From Anaerolineae bacterium (GTDB lineage: Bacteria; Chloroflexota; Anaerolineae; Promineifilales; Promineifilaceae): 64,000 nt of DNA. The stretch is taken from NCBI GenBank assembly GCA_020848035.1, contig JADLAX010000065.1, forward strand, positions 186,001 to 250,000, read 5' to 3'. Each line of letters starts with the position of its first letter. The first letter of the stretch is position 1. This document shows, piece after piece, positions 23,704-33,088 of the stretch. The translations under genes and the position numbers were made by a program. Below the pieces are notes generated by a model, which saw only the letters and a program-made list of their open reading frames with translations, was not told where the DNA came from and did not search any database.

Positions 23704-26700
23704 ATGTTGCAGTTGAAGCGAGTATCTTTTAAATCTGGTCAACAATCGACCAGTTTTATTAAGCGCAATTCATTCAAAACCCACAAGCTTGTTTTGTTGC
23801 TGCTGTTAATCACTTTTTTGGTGCCAATAAGCGTTTTTGCTGCGGCTCCGGTATTTACAGAGAGCGGCCCATTTACCGCGATGGAAAACAGCTCAACTGG
23901 AACACTTGTGGGGCAGGTGGTGGCTACCGAGGCCACCAGTTATGCCATTACCGCCGGCAATAGCAGTGGTGCGTTTACCATTGATAACAGCGGTAACATT
24001 CGCGTTCTCGATGGGACGCAGATCGATTATGAAACAACCCCGCAGTTTTCATTAACCGTTGAGGCAACCAATTTAGATGGGACAACCTCTACAGAAGTCA
24101 TTGTCAATGTAAACAACGTCAACGATCCGCCCAAAATGGATGAAGATTATTACGAATTTGACGTTGACGAAAATTTGCCGAACACCACTTTGGTGGGGAC
24201 TGTATCCGCCACAGACAATGATCCGGGTGACAGCGTTACCTACAGCCTGATCCCTGGCCCGGTGACTGCTTTTGCCATTGATAGTGATGATGGTGAAATC
24301 AGAATTGTTGATACGAGCCAGATTGATTTTGAGTCGGGCACCACCCAATACACCATTTATGTGTTGGCCAGTGATGGTGGTTTGTTTGGCATGGCCCCTG
24401 TTGAAATTACGATTAACGATGTGAATGACGCGCCGGTTGCTGTGGCCGATGGGCCGTATAGTGCGACCGAAGATACCGAGTTGAATATCACGCTGGCAGC
24501 CAATGGCGTGTTGACCAATGATACCGATCAGGACGAGGACCCGGCGGATACGTTAACGGCCGTCCTCGACGCCCAACCAGCCAACGGAACCGTTACGCTT
24601 AATGCCGACGGTACTTTTGACTATACACCCGATCCCCAGTTTGACGGCACGGACAGCTTTACCTACCATGCCAACGACGGTTCGGCCGACTCCAATATTG
24701 CCACGGTGACCATTGACGTTACCGGCGCCAATGATGCCCCCACCGCCAACAATGACACGTATTCAACCAGCGAAGATGCGGTGCTTAATGTAGCGCTTGC
24801 CGCCGATGGTGTGCTTGACAACGATACAGACCCAGAAGACAACAGCCTCACCGTGACCGATTTTGACGCGACGAGTGTGATGGGAGCGGCCGTTTCGGTT
24901 GATTCTGACGGTACTTTTAGCTATGACCCAACCGGCTCAGCCACCATTCAGGCCCTGGATGCTGGTGATAACACCTCAGACAGTTTTACCTACACCATCT
25001 CCGATGGCGACGCTGACGATACAGCAACGGTCACCATCAACCTGAGTGGTTTAAACGATGCGCCTAAAGCTGTGGAAGATGGGTATACGCTCGACGAGAA
25101 TTCCACTAATAACACCCTAACTGTGCTGGATAACGACAGTGATCCCGATGCGGCGGCGACCTTGACGATTACGGCCGTCGACAGCCCCACAACCCAAGGC
25201 GGCACGGCGACCATCAGCGGCAATTCGATTTCGTATACACCCCTGGCCGGTTTTGATGGCACGGACAGCTTCGATTACACCATTAGCGATGGCCTGCTGA
25301 CAGACACAGCCACCGTGAGCATAACGGTGCGTAACTTAAATAATCCGCCCGTCATTGACCAGATCAGCCCACAGGCCATCTCAGTGGATGAAGATGGCAG
25401 CACGCTGTCTACGCCCCTGAATCTGACGGCCGTTGATAGTGATGTCAGCGACAGCCTGACCTGGAGCATTTATGATCAGGGCAATATCGGCACGGCCAGC
25501 TTCTCTGGTGGGAATACGGGTACGTCGGTAAATGTTTATTATGTGCCCAATGCCAACGTGAATGGCACCGATTTGTTTGTGGTGCGGGTGAGCGATGGCA
25601 AGGGCGGTACCGATGACTTTACCGTGAATGTTACGATCAACGAGGTGAACGACCCACCGACAGCCAATGATGACACCCCCAGCGTCAATGAGCAAAGCAG
25701 CAACAACACGCTTTACCCGCTGGCCAACGATACGGCCGCACCAGACAGTGGGGAAACGTTATCCATTTTGGCTGTAGGGGTAACCGATAACGGTGGTACG
25801 GTGACTATCAACGGCACCAGCCTGGTGTATACCCCGGACATTGCCTTTATCGGTACCGAAACCTTTACTTACACCATCAGCGACGGCCGTTCCGGTACCG
25901 ATACAGCCACCGTGCAGGTCACTGTCAACGACATCAACTTTCCCCCGGCCATTACCGAAGGGATTTCCACCGATGTGACGATGGATGAGGATGGCAGCCC
26001 CACGCCGTTTAGCCTCACGCTGCACGCCACGGACGACGATGGAGATACGCTTACGTGGAGCGTGCAGACCCAGGCTGGTTACGGCATCGCCACCGTCAGC
26101 GGCACCGGAACCGCCAAAACGGTGAACTACACCCCCCCGGCCGACTACTTTGGCCTCGACAGCTTCCGGGTGCGGGTTACCGATGGTCATGGGGGAGCGG
26201 ATTCCATCCTGGTGGTGGTTACCATTGACCCGGTGAATGATGCGCCGAATGCGGTGAATGACATAAAGGCCACCCCGCCAGAAACGGCCGTTACCCTCAC
26301 CGTGCTGGCCAATGACACCGATCCAGAAAATGATACGCTAGCGGTAACGGCCGTTACCCAGGGCAGCAAAGGCTCGGTTACCTTTGACAGTACAACCGTA
26401 ACTTACACACCTAACGCCAACGAAACCGGCAGCGACAGCTTTACCTACAGCATCAGCGATGGCAACGGCGGCAGCGATACGGCCACAGTGACCATCCAGT
26501 TGGGTATGTTTGAAATATTCCTGCCCCTGGTGCTCAACAACTTTGTCAGTGCCCCAGACCTGGTTGTGACCAACGTGTCGGCCAGCAGCACCCTGGTTGA
26601 AGTGACCATTGAAAACCAGGGCACGATGGCCACCAGCAGCGGCTTCTGGGTCGATTTCTACATCAACCCTGATCCGGTGCCGACGCACGAAAATGAGGTC

Positions 26701-27063
26701 TGGTCCGACGTGGCCGACGAAGGCATCGTGTGGGGTGTCAACGTCTCGATTGCCGCTGGCGAATCGCTGACGCTGCGCTACAGCACGGCTCCTGGCGCGC
26801 CGAACCTGTATTACTCGGCGGTGAACAGCAGCTTCTCTGGGCTGCTGGCGGTGGGAACACCCGTCTACGCCCAGGTCGATTCAGCCCACCTGAACACGTC
26901 CTACGGCGGTGTTCTGGAAAACCACGAGATTTTGGGCACGACTTACAACAATGTGAGCGCGGCTTACACGGCCGTTGCTCCCACAAGCGCCACGGCTCAA
27001 CCTGCCTTCAGCCCGTTAGGGTCGGAGCAGCTGGATTTGCCACTGCGCCCGCAAGCAAATTAA
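23704..27063 (+). CDS. large secreted cadherin/tandem-95 repeat protein with CARDB end
   Basis: 1119 residues from the ATG at 23704, with AGGAAGG 6 bases upstream (the frame is open to 23569). A basic N-terminus and the stretch LVLLLLLITFLVPISVFAAA give a signal peptide. Two cadherin-like repeats follow (AMENSSTGTLVGQVVATEAT; NNVNDPPK), then about seven tandem-95/VCBS-type Ig domains with NDAPVA, GTFDYTP and DSFTYTISDG boxes and many Asp-rich calcium-type sites. LPLVLNN at 940 to 946 marks the end of the repeats, and the last 170 residues look like a CARDB adhesion domain (DLVVTNVSASSTLVEVTIEN). It is probably a cell-surface adhesin or matrix protein. Confidence 0.88.
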   Translation: MLQLKRVSFKSGQQSTSFIKRNSFKTHKLVLLLLLITFLVPISVFAAAPVFTESGPFTAMENSSTGTLVGQVVATEATSYAITAGNSSGAFTIDNSGNIRVLDGTQIDYETTPQFSLTVEATNLDGTTSTEVIVNVNNVNDPPKMDEDYYEFDVDENLPNTTLVGTVSATDNDPGDSVTYSLIPGPVTAFAIDSDDGEIRIVDTSQIDFESGTTQYTIYVLASDGGLFGMAPVEITINDVNDAPVAVADGPYSATEDTELNITLAANGVLTNDTDQDEDPADTLTAVLDAQPANGTVTLNADGTFDYTPDPQFDGTDSFTYHANDGSADSNIATVTIDVTGANDAPTANNDTYSTSEDAVLNVALAADGVLDNDTDPEDNSLTVTDFDATSVMGAAVSVDSDGTFSYDPTGSATIQALDAGDNTSDSFTYTISDGDADDTATVTINLSGLNDAPKAVEDGYTLDENSTNNTLTVLDNDSDPDAAATLTITAVDSPTTQGGTATISGNSISYTPLAGFDGTDSFDYTISDGLLTDTATVSITVRNLNNPPVIDQISPQAISVDEDGSTLSTPLNLTAVDSDVSDSLTWSIYDQGNIGTASFSGGNTGTSVNVYYVPNANVNGTDLFVVRVSDGKGGTDDFTVNVTINEVNDPPTANDDTPSVNEQSSNNTLYPLANDTAAPDSGETLSILAVGVTDNGGTVTINGTSLVYTPDIAFIGTETFTYTISDGRSGTDTATVQVTVNDINFPPAITEGISTDVTMDEDGSPTPFSLTLHATDDDGDTLTWSVQTQAGYGIATVSGTGTAKTVNYTPPADYFGLDSFRVRVTDGHGGADSILVVVTIDPVNDAPNAVNDIKATPPETAVTLTVLANDTDPENDTLAVTAVTQGSKGSVTFDSTTVTYTPNANETGSDSFTYSISDGNGGSDTATVTIQLGMFEIFLPLVLNNFVSAPDLVVTNVSASSTLVEVTIENQGTMATSSGFWVDFYINPDPVPTHENEVWSDVADEGIVWGVNVSIAAGESLTLRYSTAPGAPNLYYSAVNSSFSGLLAVGTPVYAQVDSAHLNTSYGGVLENHEILGTTYNNVSAAYTAVAPTSATAQPAFSPLGSEQLDLPLRPQAN

Positions 27064-27115
27064 CCCTAATCGGCATAGTTATGTCAATCATCACAATGAT
27101 GAGGGAGCTTTGAAC

Positions 27116-27640
27116 ATGAAACACAGAAACTTTGTAAACGGCCGTATCGGCATCACCTACTTAATCGCGTTGTTTAGCTTTGTCGCCCTGGGGCTGCTGC
27201 TGGCCGCCACCCATGATACAGCGGCTGACGGGTACGACCTGCCGCCACGCGAAACCCCCGTCACCACTCCACCCACCGAGGCCGTCGAGCCTAACGGGCA
27301 GGGGGCGCGGGTGCATTTACACGCACACTTCAGCCAGGATTGGCCCTGGGACACCCTGCACTGGCAGGAAGATTTGTGGCTCAAGGTGCAGTGGCTGGAT
27401 GATCATGGCGTCTGGCAAGATGTTGACGGCTGGCAGGGCACGCTCGACGGCATCCAGCAGATGGACGATTGGCTGGGCATGAAGGAACTCTGGCTGGCCG
27501 ATTCTCACCTGGGCACAGGGCCGTACCGCTGGCAGGTGATGGTGCAGGAAGACGGCCGTCTTCTAGCCACCAGCGATCAATTCTACCTGCCCAGCAAAGG
27601 CGGCGATCTGTTGACGGTAGAGATGATGTTAGAGCCGTAG
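27116..27640 (+). CDS. signal-anchored protein of unknown function
   Basis: 174 residues from the ATG at 27116, with GAGGGAG 8 bases before it; a TTG at 27110 is also in frame. One hydrophobic segment (ITYLIALFSFVALGLLLAAT) suggests a signal peptide or anchor. A Thr/Pro-rich linker follows, then a Trp- and His-rich domain (DWPWDTLHWQEDLWLKVQWL, GPYRWQVMVQEDGRLLATS) with the look of a small beta-sandwich. The family is not recognised. It lies 52 bases after the surface repeat protein and before a terminator, so the pair probably forms one transcript. Confidence 0.72.
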   Translation: MKHRNFVNGRIGITYLIALFSFVALGLLLAATHDTAADGYDLPPRETPVTTPPTEAVEPNGQGARVHLHAHFSQDWPWDTLHWQEDLWLKVQWLDDHGVWQDVDGWQGTLDGIQQMDDWLGMKELWLADSHLGTGPYRWQVMVQEDGRLLATSDQFYLPSKGGDLLTVEMMLEP

Positions 27641-27672
27641 TACGCACCGGCAAAGATTGTGAGAAGTGAATG

Positions 27673-27706
27673 ACCGGACCTCGTAAATGCGGGGTCCGGT
27701 TTTTTT
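27673..27706 (+). terminator. rho-independent terminator
   Basis: ACCGGACC pairs with GGTCCGGT across a 12-base loop and is followed by six more Ts. It closes the surface-protein transcript. Confidence 0.85.
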
Positions 27707-27888
27707 ATGGCCGCATGTAACAGGTTTATGCGGAACTGGGTCAATGGTGTGGTTTTGGAGACGGCCGTTCTGCTTATGCGCGGCTGGTTGAAACACGAAG
27801 ATGATAAACCGGCTTTGCCAGAAGCCGTTTGGGCCACGCGAGAAAGTATGCTGGCCCCAGGAGGCCGTACCCGGTTGGCTCCCCTGGG

Positions 27889-28119
27889 TTAAAGGAATGA
27901 AACGGATTTCAGCGGGGCTGTACCAGTCGGTATCCTTTCGCGGTTTGCCAACACCCAGGTAGTAAATGCTGTGACGCCGTCGATCACCGCTTCACTGCGG
28001 ATGGAATGGAACAGATCGAAGTTGTGGTGTGCCCCCGGCAGCTCGGCGTAAAGCACCGGGTTCTTCGACTCTCGCTGTGCCTTTGCAACAAAAAGATAAC
28101 CGTAGGGTTGCGGTTCCAT
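27889..28119 (-). pseudogene. C-terminal remnant of an alpha/beta hydrolase
   Basis: The 76-codon frame contains NPVLYAELPGAHHNFDLFHS and VIDGVTAFTTWVLANR, the end of carboxylesterase or lipase-type alpha/beta hydrolases including the catalytic-His region (PGAHHNFD). The oxyanion and GxSxG parts are absent and no continuation is seen upstream to 28300, so this is a truncated relic. The gap 28120-28300 holds only ACGGCCGT palindromes and no gene. Confidence 0.6.
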
Positions 28120-28300
28120 AATTGTTTACCCTTGAAGGGGTAGGCAAGTTGTAACTTTTATTATAGGGAGCGAATGAAGCGAGGAAATGGGGGAATTCCC
28201 TAATGTTAGGCGAGGATGGATGGTAGATGATTGGCAACGGCCGTCTCCACCTGACTCACCCTGCACCAACGGTGGGCGGAATACGGCCGTTGCCCCCCAC

Positions 28301-28984
28301 CTAAAAAGATTCAGGCGTAAAGAGCTGCCATTGCCCTTCCGAGATCACTTCGACGGTGCCATCCACCACTTTGATCGCGGTCTCGTCGTCCAGCGCGTAC
28401 CCCGGAACCTGGATACGCGCTGCCCATTTTTTGGCATTGGCCAGGGTGTTATCCGGCAGCATCTCGTGACCCAGGTGCGGAAACAGGGCAAAGTCCACCA
28501 GCCCCAGCGTCTCATCGTCACCACCGCCGGGCGGCGTCCAGCCCACAAACTCCTGGCCAATGCGGGGGGCCATGATCATGCTGCCCGCGCTCAGGCCTAC
28601 CCAGACCAACTCGTCCAGCGAGGGCAGCAGGTCGGCCAGGCCAGACTGCCGCATCCAGTAGGCCAGATACAGCGGGTCGCCGCCGTTCACCAGCAGCACG
28701 TCAGCCTCGCGCACCCAGGCGCTCCAGCGTTCTTTCTCGATGCTGGGCAGCGCGGTAAGCTCCAAAATGCCCACGGAGTTCCAGCCCAGTTGCACCATGG
28801 GCGTTTCCGTTTCTTGCCCGCTAATGAACTGCCAGGCCATCACCGGGTTGACCCAAGAATGTCCGTACGACGCAGTGGGGATGCAGAGGGCATTACATTC
28901 GGCAATCGGTTTGCCCAGCAGATTGAGCAGGGCGTTGTGGATGCTGGGGTTCTTGACACCCCCAGAAGTGAGAAGTAATTTCAT
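28301..28984 (-). CDS. peptidase S51 family (dipeptidase E / cyanophycinase-like)
   Basis: 227 residues from the ATG at 28984, which overlaps the stop of the upstream gene by 4 bases. MKLLLTSGGVKNPSIHNALL at the start, LLVNGGDPLYLAYWMR, the nucleophile Ser132 in VGLSAGSMIMAP and DFALFPHLGHE are family S51 motifs. Members hydrolyse Asp-X dipeptides or related small peptides in the cytoplasm. The C-terminal KVVDGTVEVISEGQWQLF strand pair is typical. It is coupled to a protein of unknown role. Confidence 0.87.
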   Translation of the reverse strand: MKLLLTSGGVKNPSIHNALLNLLGKPIAECNALCIPTASYGHSWVNPVMAWQFISGQETETPMVQLGWNSVGILELTALPSIEKERWSAWVREADVLLVNGGDPLYLAYWMRQSGLADLLPSLDELVWVGLSAGSMIMAPRIGQEFVGWTPPGGGDDETLGLVDFALFPHLGHEMLPDNTLANAKKWAARIQVPGYALDDETAIKVVDGTVEVISEGQWQLFTPESF

Positions 28985-29664
28985 AATTTTGTCAGGTCCT
29001 TGTCTTCCATTTCCCAGGCGTGGTCCAGGGTATGAAAAGCCGTGTGCCGAATCAGGTAGCGCAGCGGCCATTTCGCCCGGCTGCCCGCCTGCTTACCCTG
29101 TGAATGGTAGTCGTGTATCGCCTGGCAATAGGCCTCGCGATGCGTTTTCAGCCCATCATCAGTTAGCATCGCGCCATCTGGCGTAAGTACGCCAACCCCG
29201 CTTGCCCAATCCCGCTCGGCGGCAAATGTATGACGCACGATGCCGTCCCGGTCGCGCCCGCCGCCGCGGGGACCCTTCTGCATTTCCGCCGACACTCGTC
29301 CACGGACCTCGTCGAAAAAAGTCCAGCACGCCTGCATCAGCCGCAGCTCACGCGCCAATTCATCACGCGACATCTCTTGCGCGTCGATGCTCGAAAACGC
29401 AAACGAAATGCCCCAGAAGTCGGTTGAGCCTGTGCCTGGGTACTGTTCGACGACATCAATGTTGTGAATGGCATCGAAGTCTGCGCTCATGTCAGCCAGT
29501 CGGGCCACCGGTGCATAACGCGGCAGGTAAGCACGCAGCTTTTCAACTGCCTCGGCCCCGGTCTTCGCGCCGCGTTCGAGGCCAGGCCAATCGGCGGCTA
29601 CGGCCGTTACCTTCTTGCCTTTTGGTCCAATTTCTAACGTCACTCGCATACGGTTATTTGTCAC
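28981..29664 (-). CDS. conserved protein with DinB-like C-terminal segment
   Basis: 227 residues. The GTG at 29664 is preferred because GGAGG lies 4 bases before it; an ATG five codons later is too far from that site. The start MRVTLEIGPKGKKVTAVAAD and GAEAVEKLRAYLPRYAPVA resemble an HicB-like small fold. The latter half has RYLIRHTAFHTLDHAWEMED, with histidines spaced as in DinB-type four-helix enzymes. The function is unknown. The 4-base overlap ties it to the S51 peptidase. Confidence 0.72.
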   Translation of the reverse strand: MTNNRMRVTLEIGPKGKKVTAVAADWPGLERGAKTGAEAVEKLRAYLPRYAPVARLADMSADFDAIHNIDVVEQYPGTGSTDFWGISFAFSSIDAQEMSRDELARELRLMQACWTFFDEVRGRVSAEMQKGPRGGGRDRDGIVRHTFAAERDWASGVGVLTPDGAMLTDDGLKTHREAYCQAIHDYHSQGKQAGSRAKWPLRYLIRHTAFHTLDHAWEMEDKDLTKL

Positions 29665-29708
29665 GGTTCCTCCAACGTAGCTGCCCCGACCTGGTTAACC
29701 ACCCAACC

Positions 29709-30059
29709 TTATTGCCGCAAAATCTTTTCCATCGCCTTACCTTTGGCCAATTCATCCACCAGCTTGTCCAAATAGCGAATTTTTTGCATCAGGGGGTCGT
29801 CAATTTCTTCCACGCGCACGCCGCACACCACGCCCTTGATGAGCAACCGATTGGGATGCATGGCTGGAGCCTGGCCAAAAAAGGTTTCAAAATCGTTTTT
29901 TTCCTCAATTTGCTGCTCTAAGCCAGTCTGGTCATAGCCCGTTAACCAGCAAATGATGTCATCCACTTCTTCCTTTGTCCGATTTTTACGCTCTGCTTTT
30001 TGCACGTACAGCGGGTACACATCGGCAAAAGGCATGGTAAAGATGCGATGTTTAGTCAT
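29709..30059 (-). CDS. DUF2200 family protein
   Basis: 116 residues: RIFTMPFADVYPLYVQKAER, TKEEVDDIICWLTGYDQTGL, NDFETFFGQAPAMHPNRLLI and KGVVCGVRVEEIDDPLMQKI. This full-length pattern is the DUF2200 family, a small cytoplasmic protein of unknown role. It lies in a run of small leftward genes with the DinB proteins and the VOC protein, each separated by short gaps. Confidence 0.88.
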   Translation of the reverse strand: MTKHRIFTMPFADVYPLYVQKAERKNRTKEEVDDIICWLTGYDQTGLEQQIEEKNDFETFFGQAPAMHPNRLLIKGVVCGVRVEEIDDPLMQKIRYLDKLVDELAKGKAMEKILRQ

Positions 30060-30083
30060 GGTGCTTCCTCCGTTTCGTTTGGG

Positions 30084-30545
30084 CTAAATCTCCACCCCTG
30101 GCAGGCCTGCTGCACCCAGCAGCAGCGACAGTTCGCCCGCATGGGGCAGGTCGTGGTCGAGCAGCCCCCAGATCGTTTGCACGATTTCGGCCTCTTCCTC
30201 GGTTAGATTATCGGTGGATGAACCGCCCATCAGGCAGTCGGTGATGAAGCGCCAGGTGAGGTCCAGGCCTTGGATAATTTCAACGGCCGTTTGCGGCCCA
30301 TCATCCTCGTCATCCCAGCGATGCAAGGGCGTCAATTCGGCCGCCCGCTCGCCCAGCGTGCGGTGCAGATGCAGGGCTCGCCCGAAAACGATATGTGCGG
30401 CGATTTCCCCCGGCGTGCGCAGTCCGGGCAGCGGCCGCTGCTGCAATTGGTCCTCGGTGAGCGGCGCAATGGCCCGCTTGAGTGCATCCTGATAATCTTG
30501 CCAGCTTTCGAAGGCACGTGTTTCGGCAATTGTGGCTCTTAGCAT
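30084..30545 (-). CDS. DinB-family protein
   Basis: 153 residues. RPLPGLRTPGEIAAHIVFGR (first His), DLTWRFITDCL and a final HDLPHAGELSLLLGAAGLPG give the His spacing of DinB/YfiT-like four-helix metal-binding proteins, whose members include thiol transferases and stress-induced proteins. The substrate is unknown. A GCGGATTGCGCGGAT repeat lies directly upstream, at about 30567-30605. Confidence 0.85.
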   Translation of the reverse strand: MLRATIAETRAFESWQDYQDALKRAIAPLTEDQLQQRPLPGLRTPGEIAAHIVFGRALHLHRTLGERAAELTPLHRWDDEDDGPQTAVEIIQGLDLTWRFITDCLMGGSSTDNLTEEEAEIVQTIWGLLDHDLPHAGELSLLLGAAGLPGVEI

Positions 30546-30566
30546 CTATTTTCTCCTCTGAAAATA

Positions 30567-30605
30567 TGCCGCGGATTGCGCGGATTAAATCTGCGAAAAT
30601 CTGTG
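30567..30605. repeat. GCGGATTGCGCGGATT-type dispersed repeat
   Basis: The tract GCCGCGGATTGCGCGGATTA followed by AATCTGCGAAAATCTG forms an imperfect palindrome. It belongs to the family found at 8788, 14696, 43737 and 51833. Confidence 0.55.
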
Positions 30606-30695
30606 TCCATTTCATTGACGGTTGTCGGCGACAGCCGGTGTCGTCTCCTCGCAAAAGTGGGGGTGGATTAGCAATCGGACCTACGATTTGGGGCA

Positions 30696-31088
30696 TCATC
30701 CCTGCCGCGCCTGGTACAGCGAAATCCAGGTGCCATCTGGGTCGGCAATGTAGGCGTAGCGGATGCCTGCCGGACTTAACTCTGGCTCTTTGATGATGGT
30801 CACGCCTTGGGCACGCAGTTGGTTTAGGGTGGTGGCCACATCGGCCGTTTCCAGGCCAATCTCAAACGGATGACCCGGCGTGGCGGGCGGCATTCCATGC
30901 GACTCCAGCCCGGCGGCCGAACTGACAGCGATGGTGGCCCCGCCGACGCGGAACTCGACGTGTTCAGGTTCCCCATCACGTGGGAATCGGTAAGTTTCGG
31001 TGAAGCCCAGGATACGGCCGTAAAACGCAATGCCCTGGGCAATGTCTGCCGAATAGATGGTAAAAACTGCACTTAAAATGGTCGGCAT
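30696..31088 (-). CDS. VOC (glyoxalase/bleomycin-resistance) family protein
   Basis: 130 residues. One complete VOC module pair: AVFTIYSADIAQGIAFYGRI, EHVEFRVGGATIAVSS, HPFEIGLETADVATTLNQLR and RYAYIADPDGTWISLYQ. The first metal position lacks the usual His, but Glu residues in EFR and the final strand could serve. The role is unknown; it may be a lyase or a binding protein. It is monocistronic or part of the short leftward run. Confidence 0.85.
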   Translation of the reverse strand: MPTILSAVFTIYSADIAQGIAFYGRILGFTETYRFPRDGEPEHVEFRVGGATIAVSSAAGLESHGMPPATPGHPFEIGLETADVATTLNQLRAQGVTIIKEPELSPAGIRYAYIADPDGTWISLYQARQG

Positions 31089-31178
31089 AAAAGTACCCGT
31101 TGTTTATATTCTTGAACGCAGAACATGCGTTCTGATATTAACACGTGTGAGATACCGAGGCAACTCGTTTTGCCTGAA

Positions 31179-32945
31179 CTACCCCGGTTGGGTTGCGGTT
31201 GTCAATTGTGCCTGATGGAAGGCATAGTAGAGCCCTTTCTGCGCCAGCAGCGCCTGCGGCGCTCCCGACTCCACCACACCACCTTGGTCCACAACGATGA
31301 TGCGATCGGCCCGGGCCACGGTGGTCATGCGGTGGGCAATGACGATGGTGGTACGGCCGTTGCGCAGTGCCGCAAACGAATCACGCAGGCTCACCTCAGT
31401 TAGCGGATCAAGCGCCGAAGTGGCCTCATCCAGCAGCAGCAGCCGTGGCTGCCGCAAGAGTGCCCGGGCAATCGCCACCCGCTGGCGTTCACCGCCGGAA
31501 AGCGCCAGGCCGCGCTCGCCGACCCTTGTTTGCAGGCCGTCTGGCAGCGCCGCAATAAACGGTTCCAGCTGCGCGGCGTCAACCACACGCGCTACTTCGG
31601 CTTCCAGCCCGGTTGGCTCTTGCGGGTAGGTCAGGTTCTCGATCAGGCTGGCATTCCACAAAAACGTGTCCTGCGGCACAATCCCAACCTCCGCGCGAAG
31701 CGCCGCCAGTGATAGGTCCGGCATTTCGGCACCGTCGAGCAAAATCTGGCCGCTGTCTGGTTCGTAGAGGCCCGTCAACAAATCGAAGATGGTGCTCTTG
31801 CCGCCCCCACTTGGCCCGACAATGCCCACAAATTCCCCAGCTTCGATCATGAATGACAGGTTTTTGATGCCCGCTTCGCCACGGCCGTAGGCAAATGACA
31901 CATCGTTGAAGGCCACGGCCATGCCCTGGTCTGGGTTGCGCCTGGCGGGCAGGGTACGGCCGTTCGTGCGCTCCAGCGGCAGGGCAAAATGCTCATCGAG
32001 CTTGGCGACGGCTACGCGGACTTCGGCAATGCTCAGGTGGGTTCGACTCAGCTGCTGCAGCGCCGCCAAGACCCGAGGTGCATACACCAAAAACGCCACC
32101 AGGGAGCCGATCGATAGCCGACCGCCGATTATCTCAAACGCGCCAAAGCCCAGCACCACCGCATAAACCAGATTGTTCAGAAACGAGGAAAGGGTGTAGA
32201 CGAGGAAGCCGTGCAGGGCGCTGGACGCAAGTTTGCTTTGCCAGTACTGCTGCGACCACGCTTGCCAGCGTGCCTCCTCACGCTGACGCCCGTTAAAAGC
32301 ACGAATGGCGCGTAGGCCAGCCAGCGTCTCGTGGATCATGTTGGAGCTGGATTCGAGCAAATAGTACAAGCGTTCATCGAGCGTTTCCACGCGCCTGCGC
32401 ACCAGCCAGCCCGCGCCAAACAGCAGCGGGACTGCCAGCAGCGTGGCCAGGGCTAGCCGCCAACTGGTGATGAACATTGCCACCACGTTGCCCAAAAGAA
32501 ACAGCACTTTGGGGATCAAGGGCAGCAGGTTATCCCCAATTAACACATCGCCAACCAGCCCGCCCGAGCGGGTGAGGCGCTGAAACAGCGCCCCAGAATC
32601 GTACTGCTCCAGATGACGCATTTGCACCGACAGCGTGTGTTCGAAGGCACGTTGGCGCAGGGCCTGGGTTACGGCCGTTCCAATCTTGCTGCGTTGGTGC
32701 CCCTCCAGAATGCTCAGGCCAGATGAGGCAAATGGCAGCACGACCATGCCAGCAATGACGCTGGCAATCAAGCCAATGTCTCGCGAGCCGATGGCGTTGT
32801 CGATCAGATAGCGAAACAACAGCGGCGACAGCACGTCCAACACCGTGGCAACCAGAATGAGGAAGATCGACAAAACAATTGTTGCGCGATACTGGCGAAT
32901 CTCGTTCAGCGTGATGCGATAGGTTTGCGAGTGAGATAGTTTCAA
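31179..32945 (-). CDS. ABC transporter, fused permease and ATPase (exporter type)
   Basis: 588 residues. The start is a TTG at 32945 with AGGAGGTGGAG just upstream. Residues 1 to 310 form the six-helix exporter membrane domain. Residues 340 to 580 form the ATPase: Walker A GPSGGGKST, Q loop GIVPQDTFLW, signature LALSGGERQRVAIARALL, Walker B LLLLDEATSALD and H loop VIAHRMTT. This is a half-transporter of the MsbA/LmrA class that should act as a dimer and export a lipid, drug or peptide. No partner subunit is adjacent. Confidence 0.93.
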   Translation of the reverse strand: MKLSHSQTYRITLNEIRQYRATIVLSIFLILVATVLDVLSPLLFRYLIDNAIGSRDIGLIASVIAGMVVLPFASSGLSILEGHQRSKIGTAVTQALRQRAFEHTLSVQMRHLEQYDSGALFQRLTRSGGLVGDVLIGDNLLPLIPKVLFLLGNVVAMFITSWRLALATLLAVPLLFGAGWLVRRRVETLDERLYYLLESSSNMIHETLAGLRAIRAFNGRQREEARWQAWSQQYWQSKLASSALHGFLVYTLSSFLNNLVYAVVLGFGAFEIIGGRLSIGSLVAFLVYAPRVLAALQQLSRTHLSIAEVRVAVAKLDEHFALPLERTNGRTLPARRNPDQGMAVAFNDVSFAYGRGEAGIKNLSFMIEAGEFVGIVGPSGGGKSTIFDLLTGLYEPDSGQILLDGAEMPDLSLAALRAEVGIVPQDTFLWNASLIENLTYPQEPTGLEAEVARVVDAAQLEPFIAALPDGLQTRVGERGLALSGGERQRVAIARALLRQPRLLLLDEATSALDPLTEVSLRDSFAALRNGRTTIVIAHRMTTVARADRIIVVDQGGVVESGAPQALLAQKGLYYAFHQAQLTTATQPG

Positions 32946-33088
32946 ACTCCACCTCCTAATAATTCAACACTGAGACGCAGCGATATGGTGAAAAAAGGAA
33001 ATCGGCGAAAGCTTACATGGGTTGAACGTTGTTTGGTGTTTTACAGGACGCGGATATTTTACACCATTGTGCCGGAGGAACGGCCGAA

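Noticed and set aside
23704..27063. Surface repeat protein as a phage or toxin gene
   Set aside because: The repeats are cadherin and tandem-95 types with a signal peptide; there are no phage genes nearby and no toxin domain at the C-terminus.
27707..27892. 61-codon plus-strand frame after a terminator
   Set aside because: Starts within the terminator T-run, has no ribosome site, and matches nothing.
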